Source: an uncultured Actinomycetes bacterium (GTDB lineage: Bacteria; Actinomycetota; Coriobacteriia; Coriobacteriales; Atopobiaceae). Taken from it: 57,143 nucleotides of DNA. The position numbers and the translations under genes were made by a program. This document shows, in pieces, positions 1 through 8,308 of this stretch; within the stretch, counting starts at the first letter, position 1; every line of letters starts with the position of its first letter. The DNA is taken from NCBI GenBank assembly GCA_900318935.1, contig ONMP01000024.1, positions 1 to 57,143 of the forward strand, given 5' to 3'. Under the pieces are notes generated by a model. It saw only the letters and a list, made by a program, of their open reading frames with translations. It was not told the DNA's origin and made no database searches.

Positions 1-710
1 GACGCCACGAGCACGACCTCCGCGTCGAAGCCTACGCGCTCTGCAACCTCGGGACGCAGGTGTCCCAATGTCTCGCCCGGCATGCGAATGGGCTGGAAGA
101 TATCCCATGGCAGGTTAAGACGATCGATGAGCTCGTCGTCCCAGTCGCAGGTCTGCGCGTTGACCAGCGCCGTGGTGCTCGCGTTGGTGTACTCCTGCGC
201 CTTCTTGCCGGTAAGAACCCAGTTGAGGTAGTCGGGAACCATGAGCAGGGCTATTGCGTTGTCCAGCTGCTCGCGATTCTCGCGGCTGAGCGCGCACAGC
301 TGGTAGGCCGTGTTGAACTGCTGGTACTGAATGCCCGTGTGGGCGTAGTGCTCGTCGAAGGGGAGGATCCCCGCCAGCTCGAGCGCGTCGCGCATGCCGT
401 CGGTGCGACTATCGCGGTAGCCCACACACTCGCCGAGACGCCGGTCGCGCTCGTCCAGCAGCACGTAGTCCACCGCCCAGGTGTCGATGCCGATGGTCGT
501 GGGCGTAAAGCCAGCTTCCTTTGCTGCGGCGAGGCCGGCGATCACGCTCTGAGCCAGCGCGTCGATATCCCAGCAGAGATGGCCATCCTTGCGCGTGAGT
601 CCGTTCTCGAACCGGTAGACCTCCGTGAGCTCCATGCGGCCGTCCACGACCTGCCCCACGATGTGACGCCCGCTCGACGCCCCGATGTCGACTGCCAGAT
701 AACATGCCAT
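1..710 (-). CDS. rhaB: Rhamnulokinase, second copy (3' part cut by window edge)
   Basis: FGGY-family sugar kinase, N-terminal 236 residues only; the gene runs off the left end. It should phosphorylate L-rhamnulose to L-rhamnulose-1-phosphate in the cytosol. The N-terminus carries the actin-fold phosphate-1 signature (LAVDIGASSGR), and DTWAVDYVLLD and the FNTAYQL segment follow as in rhamnulokinases. The start at 710 is the ATG giving MACYLAVDIG. The protein is almost residue-for-residue the same as the kinase at 12537-13967, and the DNA is similar over long stretches, so this is a recent paralogue. It lies downstream of the esterase/PTS/GH78 genes and has its own promoter with the shared operator motif. 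Family assignment is firm; L-rhamnulose as substrate is inferred from the aldolase gene in the neighbouring operon. Confidence 0.88.
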   Translation of the reverse strand, partial: MACYLAVDIGASSGRHIVGQVVDGRMELTEVYRFENGLTRKDGHLCWDIDALAQSVIAGLAAAKEAGFTPTTIGIDTWAVDYVLLDERDRRLGECVGYRDSRTDGMRDALELAGILPFDEHYAHTGIQYQQFNTAYQLCALSRENREQLDNAIALLMVPDYLNWVLTGKKAQEYTNASTTALVNAQTCDWDDELIDRLNLPWDIFQPIRMPGETLGHLRPEVAERVGFDAEVVLVA

Positions 711-749
711 TGCGTACCCCTTCCCAACGTGTTGTAATTGTTAAAAATA

Positions 750-791
750 ACTATAGATTAGGTAGAATAACTGCAACAATATCAATATGTG
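750..791 (-). promoter_or_regulatory. Promoter and putative AraC-type operator of rhaB copy 2
   Basis: On the minus strand a -10 (TATAGT, 755-750) lies 18 nt from a -35-like TTGTTG. The -35 is embedded in the 20-bp motif at 772-791 (plus strand TGCAACAATATCAATATGTG). The same motif lies at 4844-4863 and 7221-7240. At the first two sites it is exactly 16 nt from the -10, as expected for an activator touching the -35 region. Confidence 0.6.
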
Positions 792-838
792 CCATATACA
801 CTGTGAGTTGGTGACAGAAACTAATATCCATTGGAAGT

Positions 839-877
839 CCGGGGGTCCCGTGCCATTCCCGGCACGGGACCCCCCGG
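839..877. terminator. Strong GC hairpin after the esterase gene
   Basis: CCGGGGGTCCCGTGCC (839-854), a six-base loop, then the complementary arm at 861-877 with one bulged C. It sits just after the esterase stop codon on the minus strand. No T-run follows on either strand, so it may be a weak terminator or an mRNA-stabilising stem rather than a classic intrinsic terminator. Confidence 0.5.
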
Positions 878-899
878 AGTGGTTGTATCACCTGTATCC

Positions 900-2654
900 C
901 TAGCGCGAGAAGTTCTTGAAGAACTCCCAGCGGTAGGCTGCCTCGGGCTTCCAGTTCCAGTGAGTTTGGTCCTTGATGGCCACAAGCTTCATGATGGGCT
1001 CGCCGTCCGCGCCGTTGAGCACGTTCTCCTGGGCGCTCTTTTCGCCCAGCATGATGTTGCTGCTCTTGTCGAACTTGATGCCGTACCACTCGTTGGCCTT
1101 CATGTCCATCTTCTCGGGCGCATCCAAGCCGTTGATCTTCATATAGGCCTGCAGCAGCGGGAAGATAGGCACGCGCGGGTCGACGTCCTGGATTCGCGTT
1201 CCTGCCTCGTCTACGGGGAAGGAGTTCTTGCTCGACCCGTCCACCGGAATCATGCCAAAGAAGTCGTGATCGCCGCAGAGGTAGGTGAAGGGGACCGGCG
1301 TGCCGTCCCACTTTTCTGCGAGCTTGGCAATCTCGTCCTTGTCGATGCCAGGGCCAGAGACGCCACCAACGGCCGCGAAGGTGTCGGCGTACTTCACGCC
1401 GTAGAGCTCGGAAGCCGACGAGCCGGCAGAGAGACCCGTCACGTACACGCGGTGCGTATCGATCTGCGGGTATTTGGCGAACATCGCGTCCAGCCAAGTG
1501 ACGATGCGGTCGTTCTGCAGGCCGTCGCACTCAAAGAAGTTGGGCAAAGGCTCGTCGGAGCCGGACTCGTACACCACGTCCTGCCACTCGGGCGCAACCA
1601 CGATGAAGTCTTCCTCGAGCGCGAGTTCCATCCATCCGCTGGACTCAGCCTGCGCACGCGTGTCGTTGAGGTTGCCATGGAGAGTCACGATTAGGGGCAC
1701 AGTGCCGTCGGCAGCGTCGGCAAGCTTCGTGGGCACGTACTCAAACCAGGTGTACTTGCCCTCAAGGCCCTCCACGGCCGCATTGTAGTTCTCCACGTAG
1801 TTGAACTGCGTAAAGTCGGGGATGCTGTACAGCGGGTAGGGATCGGTAAAGTCGGCGACACTTGCCATGTAGAACTCGGTGACCTCGTTGTGCTGGCGAT
1901 AGTTCTTCGAGAAGATCTGCTCCCAGGCGTTGGCCGCCGCAGTGGCAAGGTCCGCATCAGAGGCAACGACTACACGCTTGAGGGGATCGTCAGCGTTCTC
2001 GTATACGCCCTTCTCCATCTCCTTCGCACCGTTGGCGGCAATGATGGCATCCGCTGCCGCCTGCGGCGCATTGCACAGGTACGCCGGTACGAAGGGCACG
2101 CCTGCCGCATCCGCCTCGGTGCCGCCATAGGTCATGATGCCGGCAACGAAGTACAGCTTGGAGGCGAGGGCTCCCAGCACGAAATCGGCACCCTCATCCA
2201 CGCCGATGACCTTAACGTTGTTTGCAGGACCAGCAGCGGCGGCCAGCTCCACGAACTTGTCTGCGTCGGCGGCAGCGTACGCTTTGCCATCCGCAGGGTT
2301 TACCACAGTGACGCGTCCTACGTATTCCTCGATGGACTTAGCAAGCCCCAGCTGCCCCACCAACTCGGCTGCACCCTCGGCGTCCTTGGCACCAGCAAAG
2401 ACGTAGTAGTTGGGCGAGAGAATGTCGGAGTGGTGCAGCTCCACGCCGTCCTCGGCAGCGTTGTAGGCAAAGTTGCCGTCCGCCTCAGCGAGCTTGGAGA
2501 AGGGTTCGGCGGCCGTTGCTTGGGCCCCCTGTCCGCCGGCCTCTCCCGCTTTTTCGGAGGCGCCATTCTGGCCGCAAGCCGTAAGCATTGCCGCCGAGAC
2601 GAAACCCAGGCCCTTTACGAAGCTCCTCCTGTTGATGTTGATACGTCCTGCCAT
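900..2654 (-). CDS. Secreted lipoprotein esterase of the PHB-depolymerase/feruloyl-esterase type
   Basis: 584 aa alpha/beta hydrolase. The N-terminus has paired arginines (NRRSFVKGLG), a hydrophobic stretch and a lipobox LTAC at residues 24-27, so it is probably Tat-exported and lipid-anchored. Residues 30-290 are an unassigned Ala/Asp-rich domain; the hydrolase core starts near 300. The oxyanion/LHG segment is VTLHGN near 324, the nucleophile elbow is GLSAGS with Ser409, a likely acid is Asp462 or Asp464 (CGDHD) and a likely base is His565 (DQTHW). The start at 2654 gives MAGRININRRSF and is preceded by AGAAGGAAG. It is the next gene after EIIA in the same direction. A role in removing acyl groups from rhamnose-containing glycans or glycosides is inferred from context only; the exact substrate cannot be read from sequence. 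Confidence 0.75.
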   Translation of the reverse strand: MAGRININRRSFVKGLGFVSAAMLTACGQNGASEKAGEAGGQGAQATAAEPFSKLAEADGNFAYNAAEDGVELHHSDILSPNYYVFAGAKDAEGAAELVGQLGLAKSIEEYVGRVTVVNPADGKAYAAADADKFVELAAAAGPANNVKVIGVDEGADFVLGALASKLYFVAGIMTYGGTEADAAGVPFVPAYLCNAPQAAADAIIAANGAKEMEKGVYENADDPLKRVVVASDADLATAAANAWEQIFSKNYRQHNEVTEFYMASVADFTDPYPLYSIPDFTQFNYVENYNAAVEGLEGKYTWFEYVPTKLADAADGTVPLIVTLHGNLNDTRAQAESSGWMELALEEDFIVVAPEWQDVVYESGSDEPLPNFFECDGLQNDRIVTWLDAMFAKYPQIDTHRVYVTGLSAGSSASELYGVKYADTFAAVGGVSGPGIDKDEIAKLAEKWDGTPVPFTYLCGDHDFFGMIPVDGSSKNSFPVDEAGTRIQDVDPRVPIFPLLQAYMKINGLDAPEKMDMKANEWYGIKFDKSSNIMLGEKSAQENVLNGADGEPIMKLVAIKDQTHWNWKPEAAYRWEFFKNFSR

Positions 2655-2703
2655 GTTCTTCTTCCTTCTCCCGTGCGCTTACACGTTTCCTTACCATTTG
2701 TGC

Positions 2704-3219
2704 CTAAGCCGTCTGCATCAGCTTGGCGCCGGCGACAACCTGGCCCTCTGCGACCTTCTCGATGCTGGCCAGGTCATCAGAGTTGGTGATGATGGTCATG
2801 ATGATGTCCTTGTATCCTGCCTTGGCCACTTTGTCTCGGTCAAAGGTGAGCACGGGATCTCCCGCGTTCACACTGTCACCGGCCTTGATCCAGACCTGGA
2901 AACCGTCGCCGCTCATGTTGACGGTGTCTACGCCCACGTGCACAAGCACCTCGACGCCGTCGTTGCCCGCGATGCCGAAAGCGTGCGGCATGGCGCTGAC
3001 GACGGTGCCCGAGATCGGTGCAAACACATTGTCGTCGGTTGGCCACACGGCTACGGTCTGCCCCATCGCCTCGCACGCGAAAACCGGATCGGGAATCTGG
3101 TCGGTCACCTCGACACGACCTGCGGCGGGCGAGCACACGGCGCCCTTGTCGGCGGACGCTGCAACCGCTTCGGGTTTAACCGGCTTCTTGCTTCCAAAGA
3201 GTTTGTCAAACAGACCCAT
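2704..3219 (-). CDS. PTS glucose-family EIIA component
   Basis: 171 aa soluble EIIA of the glucose (Crr/IIA-Glc) family. It passes phosphate from HPr-His to the EIIB domain of its partner. The two active-site histidines are visible: the HAFGI segment (about His79) and LVHVGVDTV (about His94, the phospho-acceptor). The Lys-rich N-terminal tail before PAAGRV is typical of stand-alone EIIA. ATG at 3219 was chosen over GTG 3222 because AAAGGGG lies six bases upstream. It lies 148 bp downstream of the EIIBC gene, which lacks its own EIIA domain, so the two probably form one permease. Confidence 0.9.
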   Translation of the reverse strand: MGLFDKLFGSKKPVKPEAVAASADKGAVCSPAAGRVEVTDQIPDPVFACEAMGQTVAVWPTDDNVFAPISGTVVSAMPHAFGIAGNDGVEVLVHVGVDTVNMSGDGFQVWIKAGDSVNAGDPVLTFDRDKVAKAGYKDIIMTIITNSDDLASIEKVAEGQVVAGAKLMQTA

Positions 3220-3324
3220 CACGTGCCCCTTTCATAAAACGCTGTCTCTGCATTGTTGGGAGCTTGCGCTCCCGTCGATATGTGGCAAATGCCGTGCATC
3301 CTCCGAGGAGGGAAGAATAGGGGT

Positions 3325-3350
3325 GCCGCCTCCCACGCATGGGAGGCGGC
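3325..3350. other. Intercistronic hairpin between EIIBC and EIIA
   Basis: Perfect 10-bp stem GCCGCCTCCC / GGGAGGCGGC with loop ACGCAT. No T-run follows. It lies between two genes that should be co-expressed, so a transcript-processing or partial-termination stem that sets the EIIBC:EIIA ratio is the likely use. Confidence 0.6.
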
Positions 3351-3367
3351 CAGGAAGGAAAGGCTGC

Positions 3368-4777
3368 TTACTCCTTGCCCTCGGCCTGCTCCTTGGTGAG
3401 GCCAAAGAGCCAGGTGGTCACGAAGGCCACGATGAAGCCGATGCCCATGGCGATGCAACCATTGATGAAGTTGCTCTGCTCGCCACCAGCGAAGGCCAAC
3501 GGGGAGAAGAGGCCGGAAGCCATGGTGTAGAGGGTCACGTGGGTGAAGGCCGCGTAGAGACCAGCCGCAGCGCCACCACAGAGCGTGCCAATCCAGGGGC
3601 GCTTGTAGCGCAGGAACACACCGTAGAGCAGGGGCTCACCCACGCCACCGAGGAACTGAGTCAGGAAGTAGCCCCAGCACAGGCTCTTGTTCTCGCGGTC
3701 CTTCATCTTGAGGGCGACGGCGAGACCGACGGCTGAGGCCGTGAAGTTCTGGACGGTCTGGGCCATGAGGAACATGGAGTCGGATCCCACGTTGCCAAAG
3801 TTGGCGATGGCGATGCCCATGATGCCTACGTGCATGCCGGTGAGGACGAGCATGGGATAGGTGGCTGCGAAGATTGCGATGGCAAGGAAGCCGAGCGGTG
3901 AGTTGCCAATCAGCTCGAAGAGGCTGGCCACGCCGTTGCCGAGCATGCTGCCCAGGGGTGCCAGGATGAAGAGCTCCAGCGGAACCATGATGAGGACGGT
4001 GAGGAAGGGACCAAAGACGGTGCGTATGGCAGCGGGCATGACGGCGTTGATTCGCTTCTCGAGGAAGGCGTACACGGGGATGCACAGCAGCACGGGGATG
4101 AGCGTCTGGCCATAGCCAAAGAGAGGAATGGGTACGTTCAGGCCAAAGAGCGAGAGGCCTGTCTCGCCACCCACAAGCGCTGCGAAACTCGGCTCAAGAA
4201 GAATGCCGCCAAGCATGGCGCCAAGGTACGGGTTTGCACCGAGCTTCTGGGAGGCAGTGAAGCCGGCGTAGATGGGCATGAAGTAGAAGCCCGCGTTGTA
4301 GAGCATGTCGCACAGGAAGATGAACGGATCGTCTGCGGGCACGAGGTTGAGGAAGGTCGGCCCAAAGACGGCGCCAAGGGTCTTGAAGAGACCGGCGGTC
4401 ATGAGGATCGGCACCAGCGGCACGACGGAGCCAGAGAGATAGTTGAGGATCGCGTCAAAGACGTTCTTGGGGCTCCACTCGAACTTGGCCGGCGCGTCGT
4501 CGAGCTTCTCATCGATGGAGCCGCCACCGCCGACGCCCATCTGGGTGAGCTCGTCGTACACCTCGGGCACGGTGGTCCCGATGATCACCTGGTACATGCC
4601 GCCCTGCCTGGCGATGCCCAGAACGCCCTTGATCGCCTTGACCTCGTCGTCGTTGGGAATCGTGTCGTCCGCCAAGTTGAAGCGCAGGCGCGTCATGCAA
4701 TGGATGACCTTGGTTACGTTTTCCTTTCCACCTACCGCAGCAAGCACGTCTGCTGCAAGCTGTTTGTTGTCCGCCAT
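3368..4777 (-). CDS. PTS EIIBC sugar permease, glucose/beta-glucoside family
   Basis: 469 aa, EIIB domain first (about 1-85) and EIIC after (about 105-460). EIIB shows the phosphocysteine motif IHCMTRLRF (Cys27) and GVLGIARQGGMYQVIIG. EIIC has about ten hydrophobic segments, with the usual GGEPLLYGVFLRYKRP-like region near the C-terminus. It imports and phosphorylates a sugar across the cytoplasmic membrane. Domain order B-C without A matches beta-glucoside/sucrose/trehalose-type permeases, and the EIIA is the next gene. Located between a GH78 rhamnosidase and an esterase, it may bring in a rhamnosyl-disaccharide or other glycoside; this is inference. Transcription probably starts at the TATAGT promoter near 4822, under the shared operator. 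Confidence 0.88.
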   Translation of the reverse strand: MADNKQLAADVLAAVGGKENVTKVIHCMTRLRFNLADDTIPNDDEVKAIKGVLGIARQGGMYQVIIGTTVPEVYDELTQMGVGGGGSIDEKLDDAPAKFEWSPKNVFDAILNYLSGSVVPLVPILMTAGLFKTLGAVFGPTFLNLVPADDPFIFLCDMLYNAGFYFMPIYAGFTASQKLGANPYLGAMLGGILLEPSFAALVGGETGLSLFGLNVPIPLFGYGQTLIPVLLCIPVYAFLEKRINAVMPAAIRTVFGPFLTVLIMVPLELFILAPLGSMLGNGVASLFELIGNSPLGFLAIAIFAATYPMLVLTGMHVGIMGIAIANFGNVGSDSMFLMAQTVQNFTASAVGLAVALKMKDRENKSLCWGYFLTQFLGGVGEPLLYGVFLRYKRPWIGTLCGGAAAGLYAAFTHVTLYTMASGLFSPLAFAGGEQSNFINGCIAMGIGFIVAFVTTWLFGLTKEQAEGKE

Positions 4778-4821
4778 TGTTCTTTCCTTTCCAGTCCCTG
4801 TTGGTCTTTCACGTTGTAATA

Positions 4822-4863
4822 ACTATAATTTGTGCCTATTACCTGCGACAATATTAAATTGTG
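4822..4863 (-). promoter_or_regulatory. Promoter and operator of the PTS operon
   Basis: The -10 TATAGT (minus strand, 4827-4822) lies 18 nt from TTGTCG, which is inside the operator TGCGACAATATTAAATTGTG (plus strand 4844-4863). The spacing between operator and -10, 16 nt, is identical to the copy before rhaB at 750-791. Confidence 0.65.
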
Positions 4864-4916
4864 TGATGCCTGCTATTAACTTTTGCTAGCACTGGGGCCT
4901 GACGTGCGCACTACGC

Positions 4917-4955
4917 ACAAAAGAGCACCCTTCTTATTCAAGCAGAAGGGTGCTC
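4917..4955 (-). terminator. Intrinsic terminator of the rhamnosidase gene
   Basis: 12-bp perfect stem (GAGCACCCTTCT at 4923-4934 with AGAAGGGTGCTC at 4944-4955), followed on the minus strand by TTTT. It sits 30 bp after the GH78 stop codon and so separates GH78 from the PTS operon. Confidence 0.85.
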
Positions 4956-4984
4956 CCGGATCGTGAGGTGTTGGACGCGTCTGG

Positions 4985-7165
4985 CTAATTCACGCGTATG
5001 CCCGCTGGCACATCGTACATAAGGTGCACTCCGTTGTCGTCGCGGATCCACTTGGTATGAATGGTGCCCAGGCGCGTAGCAAACGAACACTCCACGTGGT
5101 CGGTCTGCTCACTCAAGTAGGGACGGATCTCCACATGGTCGCAACCAACGGCGTCATCTGCCACCCGAATGCCACCGAGCCCCTGATAAAACCACTGCAG
5201 ATAGCTCGAGAACATAGCGTGGTTATAGGACGAGAGGAACGTCTTAAACTGCTCGGCCAAGGCGCCATTACCACTCGCGAGCATCGCCTTAAAGCTCGGT
5301 GCCTCATCGCGCAGAAGCCAGCGTTCCACAACATCCGAGTATCCGTTGCGGTGTAGCAAATCGAAGGCCAGGGTCGTACCGAAGATTCCGGTGGCAAGAA
5401 TCCCGCCCTCCTGCTCGATCTTGTTTACGAGCAGCGCCGCAAGCTCCCTCTCGTCGGCAAGACCCAAATCTGCCGCAAAGGCGATGCCTGTTTGCGTGCC
5501 ATCACCAAAGGTGCCGTCTTCGCGCTCATACTGTGTACGGATGCGCTCACGCAGTGCATCGTAGCGATCCGCATAGCCTGTGTCCGACAGGCCAAGGATC
5601 TCCTCAAACCGCGCTGCAGCGCGTGCGAACCGTGCAATGGTGCACCAGCCCACAAACTCCTTGTCGGGTGTACCGCTCTTGAAATTCTCACTCGTTTGCA
5701 CGGACCCATGATCGCCAAGGCAGTGCTGCGCAAGCTCTGCGGGGTCCCAGGCGAGGAGGTAGTCCACGAGCTTCTTTACGTAGGGCCACTCGGTCTCTAC
5801 GAGGTCTTTTGCACCGTAGAACTGGTAGGCACGCAGCACGAGATGCGGATACGCAAGCTGCCACAAAAGCGGACCCTCGCCCGGCGCCGTGCCGTTCGAG
5901 CCAATGCCCACGAAGGGCGCGGTCTCGGGTACACCTCCCGCGGCGGTCTGGTCGTTTCGGAAGTCGCGCACGGTCTTGCGAATGAGCTTTTCGCAGTCAA
6001 ATGCCATAAGGTTCGACGCTGCGAGCGCAATCATGTCGCCGCCATAGCCAAGGCGCTCACGCGCACAGTCCTCCCATACACCGTGAACGTTGTTGAGCTT
6101 GGTTCGCACGGCAGCATCCACGAGCGCGCCAAAGAACTCGTTGCCTGTCTGGATGTCACCCGTTGCAACAAGGTCTGTATGCACGGGCACAAAGGCCAGA
6201 TGCTGGAGGTCACCACGCTCGATACCCGTTATGTGTGCATAGCGGCACGAGTGCACGCTAAAGGTGTTCACAAAGTGGTTTTTGCCCTCAACGCAAAGAA
6301 TGCGGTCGATCTGCATGGCACGCTCAGGCGCACCGGGACCACCAGGAATCGCAAATCCCTCGGGCACTACCTCGCCAACCAGGCCCGCATAACTTGAGGC
6401 ATAGTAGGGCATGCCGTGTTCGTCCACCTCTTCTGCATAGCGCACGACAACCTCGCGCCCCGTATGACTGTCAAAGGCAAGGTCGACCATGCCCGTGTTG
6501 AGGACTCCAAAGTCAACGAACAGGCTTTTGTCCTCCAGTTCGCGAATGCTCGCTGGCGTCACCGGCTCGAAGCACCGACAACGCTCGACCACCGCGGGCT
6601 CAAGGTTGCGCGTGTTCGGTGTGCACACAATGGCAAGCTCACGCGCTTGGCTGGCAAGGTCGCGGGTCTCGCCCAAATACACGTTGTTAAACAGGAGCCC
6701 GCCCTCGTAGCAAGTCCACGATTCATTCGAGACAAGCGCGATCTGGCCGTCGATGTTGAGCTCAACGAGCACCGTGGGCGTACCCACCTCCGCAAGGCGC
6801 TCGCGCAGGTTGTACTTGCCAAACATCGTGAGCGGAGACGGGTTGTACCAGCCGTTACCGAGCTCCACAACCAGCTCGTTCTCTCCCTCGTGCAGCAATT
6901 TCGCAACGTCAAACGTGTCGTAGTACACAACCTTGGTGGGGTTCGTCCAGTCGCCCAACAGCCGTGCATCACTCACCGCCTTGCCATTGAGCACAACGCG
7001 CGCATAGCCAAGTACGGCAACGCGCAGGGTGGCCATCTGGCATGACCCTGCGGCAAAGCGCCTCACGAGCACGTGGTTGGGGTGATCCTGGTAGTAACCC
7101 GCGTCATCGCTTCCGTAATCATATATGGGACCCGAGATCCACTGTGCGTCCTTGCAGAAGGCCAT
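4985..7165 (-). CDS. GH78 alpha-L-rhamnosidase
   Basis: 726 aa. Hydrolyses terminal alpha-L-rhamnose by inversion. The N-terminal third (1-330) is the beta-rich accessory region, with WISGP and DWTNPTKVVYYDTFDV. The (alpha/alpha)6 catalytic domain follows with the family signature EDCARERLGYGGDM, which includes the general-acid Asp/Glu region, and later VGWCTIARFARA; a beta-sandwich C-domain ends in VPAGIRVN. No signal peptide is visible, so the enzyme is cytosolic and must act on imported rhamnosides, consistent with the PTS genes next to it. Start ATG 7165 gives MAFCKDAQWISGP, which fits the family N-terminus. It is divergent from the AraC regulator, with the shared operator between them. 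It is somewhat shorter than many GH78 enzymes because extra N-terminal modules are absent. Confidence 0.93.
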   Translation of the reverse strand: MAFCKDAQWISGPIYDYGSDDAGYYQDHPNHVLVRRFAAGSCQMATLRVAVLGYARVVLNGKAVSDARLLGDWTNPTKVVYYDTFDVAKLLHEGENELVVELGNGWYNPSPLTMFGKYNLRERLAEVGTPTVLVELNIDGQIALVSNESWTCYEGGLLFNNVYLGETRDLASQARELAIVCTPNTRNLEPAVVERCRCFEPVTPASIRELEDKSLFVDFGVLNTGMVDLAFDSHTGREVVVRYAEEVDEHGMPYYASSYAGLVGEVVPEGFAIPGGPGAPERAMQIDRILCVEGKNHFVNTFSVHSCRYAHITGIERGDLQHLAFVPVHTDLVATGDIQTGNEFFGALVDAAVRTKLNNVHGVWEDCARERLGYGGDMIALAASNLMAFDCEKLIRKTVRDFRNDQTAAGGVPETAPFVGIGSNGTAPGEGPLLWQLAYPHLVLRAYQFYGAKDLVETEWPYVKKLVDYLLAWDPAELAQHCLGDHGSVQTSENFKSGTPDKEFVGWCTIARFARAAARFEEILGLSDTGYADRYDALRERIRTQYEREDGTFGDGTQTGIAFAADLGLADERELAALLVNKIEQEGGILATGIFGTTLAFDLLHRNGYSDVVERWLLRDEAPSFKAMLASGNGALAEQFKTFLSSYNHAMFSSYLQWFYQGLGGIRVADDAVGCDHVEIRPYLSEQTDHVECSFATRLGTIHTKWIRDDNGVHLMYDVPAGIRVN

Positions 7166-7220
7166 TGCAGCTCCTTACGTGTTATGGATGTTGCATATAC
7201 CTTACTAAACAACTTCTACC

Positions 7221-7240
7221 TGCAACAATATGATTTTGTG
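7221..7240. promoter_or_regulatory. Operator between GH78 and its AraC-type regulator
   Basis: TGCAACAATATGATTTTGTG, third copy of the motif also found at 772-791 and 4844-4863. The -10 for GH78 is less clear: TAAGGT stands at the expected distance and GTATAT is slightly nearer the gene. Confidence 0.6.
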
Positions 7241-7322
7241 TGCTGTAACCTATGAATTTGTGCACATGGCCAATGAGGTGCTATTGTTCCAGTCAGACAC
7301 GCCCCCAGAGCGGAGGAAAGCA

Positions 7323-8297
7323 ATGGAAGTCCACCACCTACCCGAGGCGATACGCAGCGCCGCAGGGATGCAAACTCATACGTATGAAGAAATCGTCGAA
7401 CACATTAGCAGCAAGTACCCACTCATAGATTACCAAGGTCGCCAGGTATATCTGTTTGGACAAGGGCGCGACTTTGCCGATCATCGTCACATTGTCGCCT
7501 TCCACCCAACCTGCTCTCCCCCTACGCCCGAGCATATTCTTTCGTACGTACTTATCACGTACTGTCTTTCTGGCAACTTCCCCCTGGAGGTCGATGAAAA
7601 ACCCACCACGCTGAGTTCGGGAGAATGCGTCGTACTCGACAGGCAGGTGCCTCATTCTGTGGGCGAAACCGGTCCCGACGACATTGCCGTAAACATAATC
7701 CTTCCCGAGGAGTTCTTCGACGGGTTCATGCTCGACGGCATTGCCGACCTGGCCTCCCCCTTTGCCACCCAGCTCACAACGATCGGTGCGCCACACGGCG
7801 AATGGCGCTTTTATCACACTTCAGAGGACGAGGTCGTGCGTACCTGCGTGGAGCGAGTCCTCTGCGAGCGCTTGGAGCCCGACATGACAAGCCCGTACTT
7901 GATAAACTTCTTCCTCGCGGCCTTGTTTACGCACCTCATGCGCACCTACGAACCACACGGTCAGCTCGACGACGTGGCATGGGAGCGCTCCGAGCTCGTG
8001 GGCCGTGTGCGCGAGTACATTGGCAACCACTACAAAGAGGGCAATTTGGGCCAGATGGCCGCCGACCTGGGATATGAGCGCACGTACCTCTCCAAGTTCA
8101 TCCGATCTGCCACTGGATACACGTTCAAGCAACTGGTAAACGCAGAGCGCATGCGTCATGCAGCGCTCATGCTGCGCGGAACCCCTCAACCCATCTACGA
8201 TATTGCGCAGTCGGTGGGGCTTGCCAACCTCACGAGCTTTTACGCGCGCTTTCGCGAATACGCAGGCATGACACCGCAAGAGTACCGCAAACAGTAG
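7323..8297 (+). CDS. AraC-family transcriptional regulator of the rhamnoside genes
   Basis: 324 aa. The N-terminal part (about 60-190) is a cupin-like sensing domain (SGECVVLDRQVPHSVGE); the last 100 residues are two helix-turn-helices (YKEGNLGQMAADLGYERTYL and PIYDIAQSVGLANLTSFYARFREYAGMTPQEYRK). It probably binds a sugar or glycoside and activates GH78, PTS and rhaB promoters through the 20-bp motif. ATG 7323 is preferred to the upstream in-frame ATGs at 7230 and 7266 because CGGAGGAAAGCA lies directly before it. Its 3' end is 11 bp from the left inverted repeat of the IS1182-like element, so transcription may run into the element. Confidence 0.9.
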   Translation: MEVHHLPEAIRSAAGMQTHTYEEIVEHISSKYPLIDYQGRQVYLFGQGRDFADHRHIVAFHPTCSPPTPEHILSYVLITYCLSGNFPLEVDEKPTTLSSGECVVLDRQVPHSVGETGPDDIAVNIILPEEFFDGFMLDGIADLASPFATQLTTIGAPHGEWRFYHTSEDEVVRTCVERVLCERLEPDMTSPYLINFFLAALFTHLMRTYEPHGQLDDVAWERSELVGRVREYIGNHYKEGNLGQMAADLGYERTYLSKFIRSATGYTFKQLVNAERMRHAALMLRGTPQPIYDIAQSVGLANLTSFYARFREYAGMTPQEYRKQ

Positions 8298-8308
8298 GAC
8301 AGGGGGGC

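Noticed and set aside
60-737. Plus-strand frames antisense to the rhamnulokinases, isomerase, aldolase and esterase (for example 831-1694 and 12951-14024)
   Set aside because: Each mirrors a well-supported minus-strand gene; no ribosome sites and low-complexity translations.
7230-7322. Longer N-terminus for the AraC-type regulator starting at 7230 or 7266
   Set aside because: These starts lack ribosome sites and the first overlaps the operator; ATG 7323 has GGAGGAAAG directly upstream.
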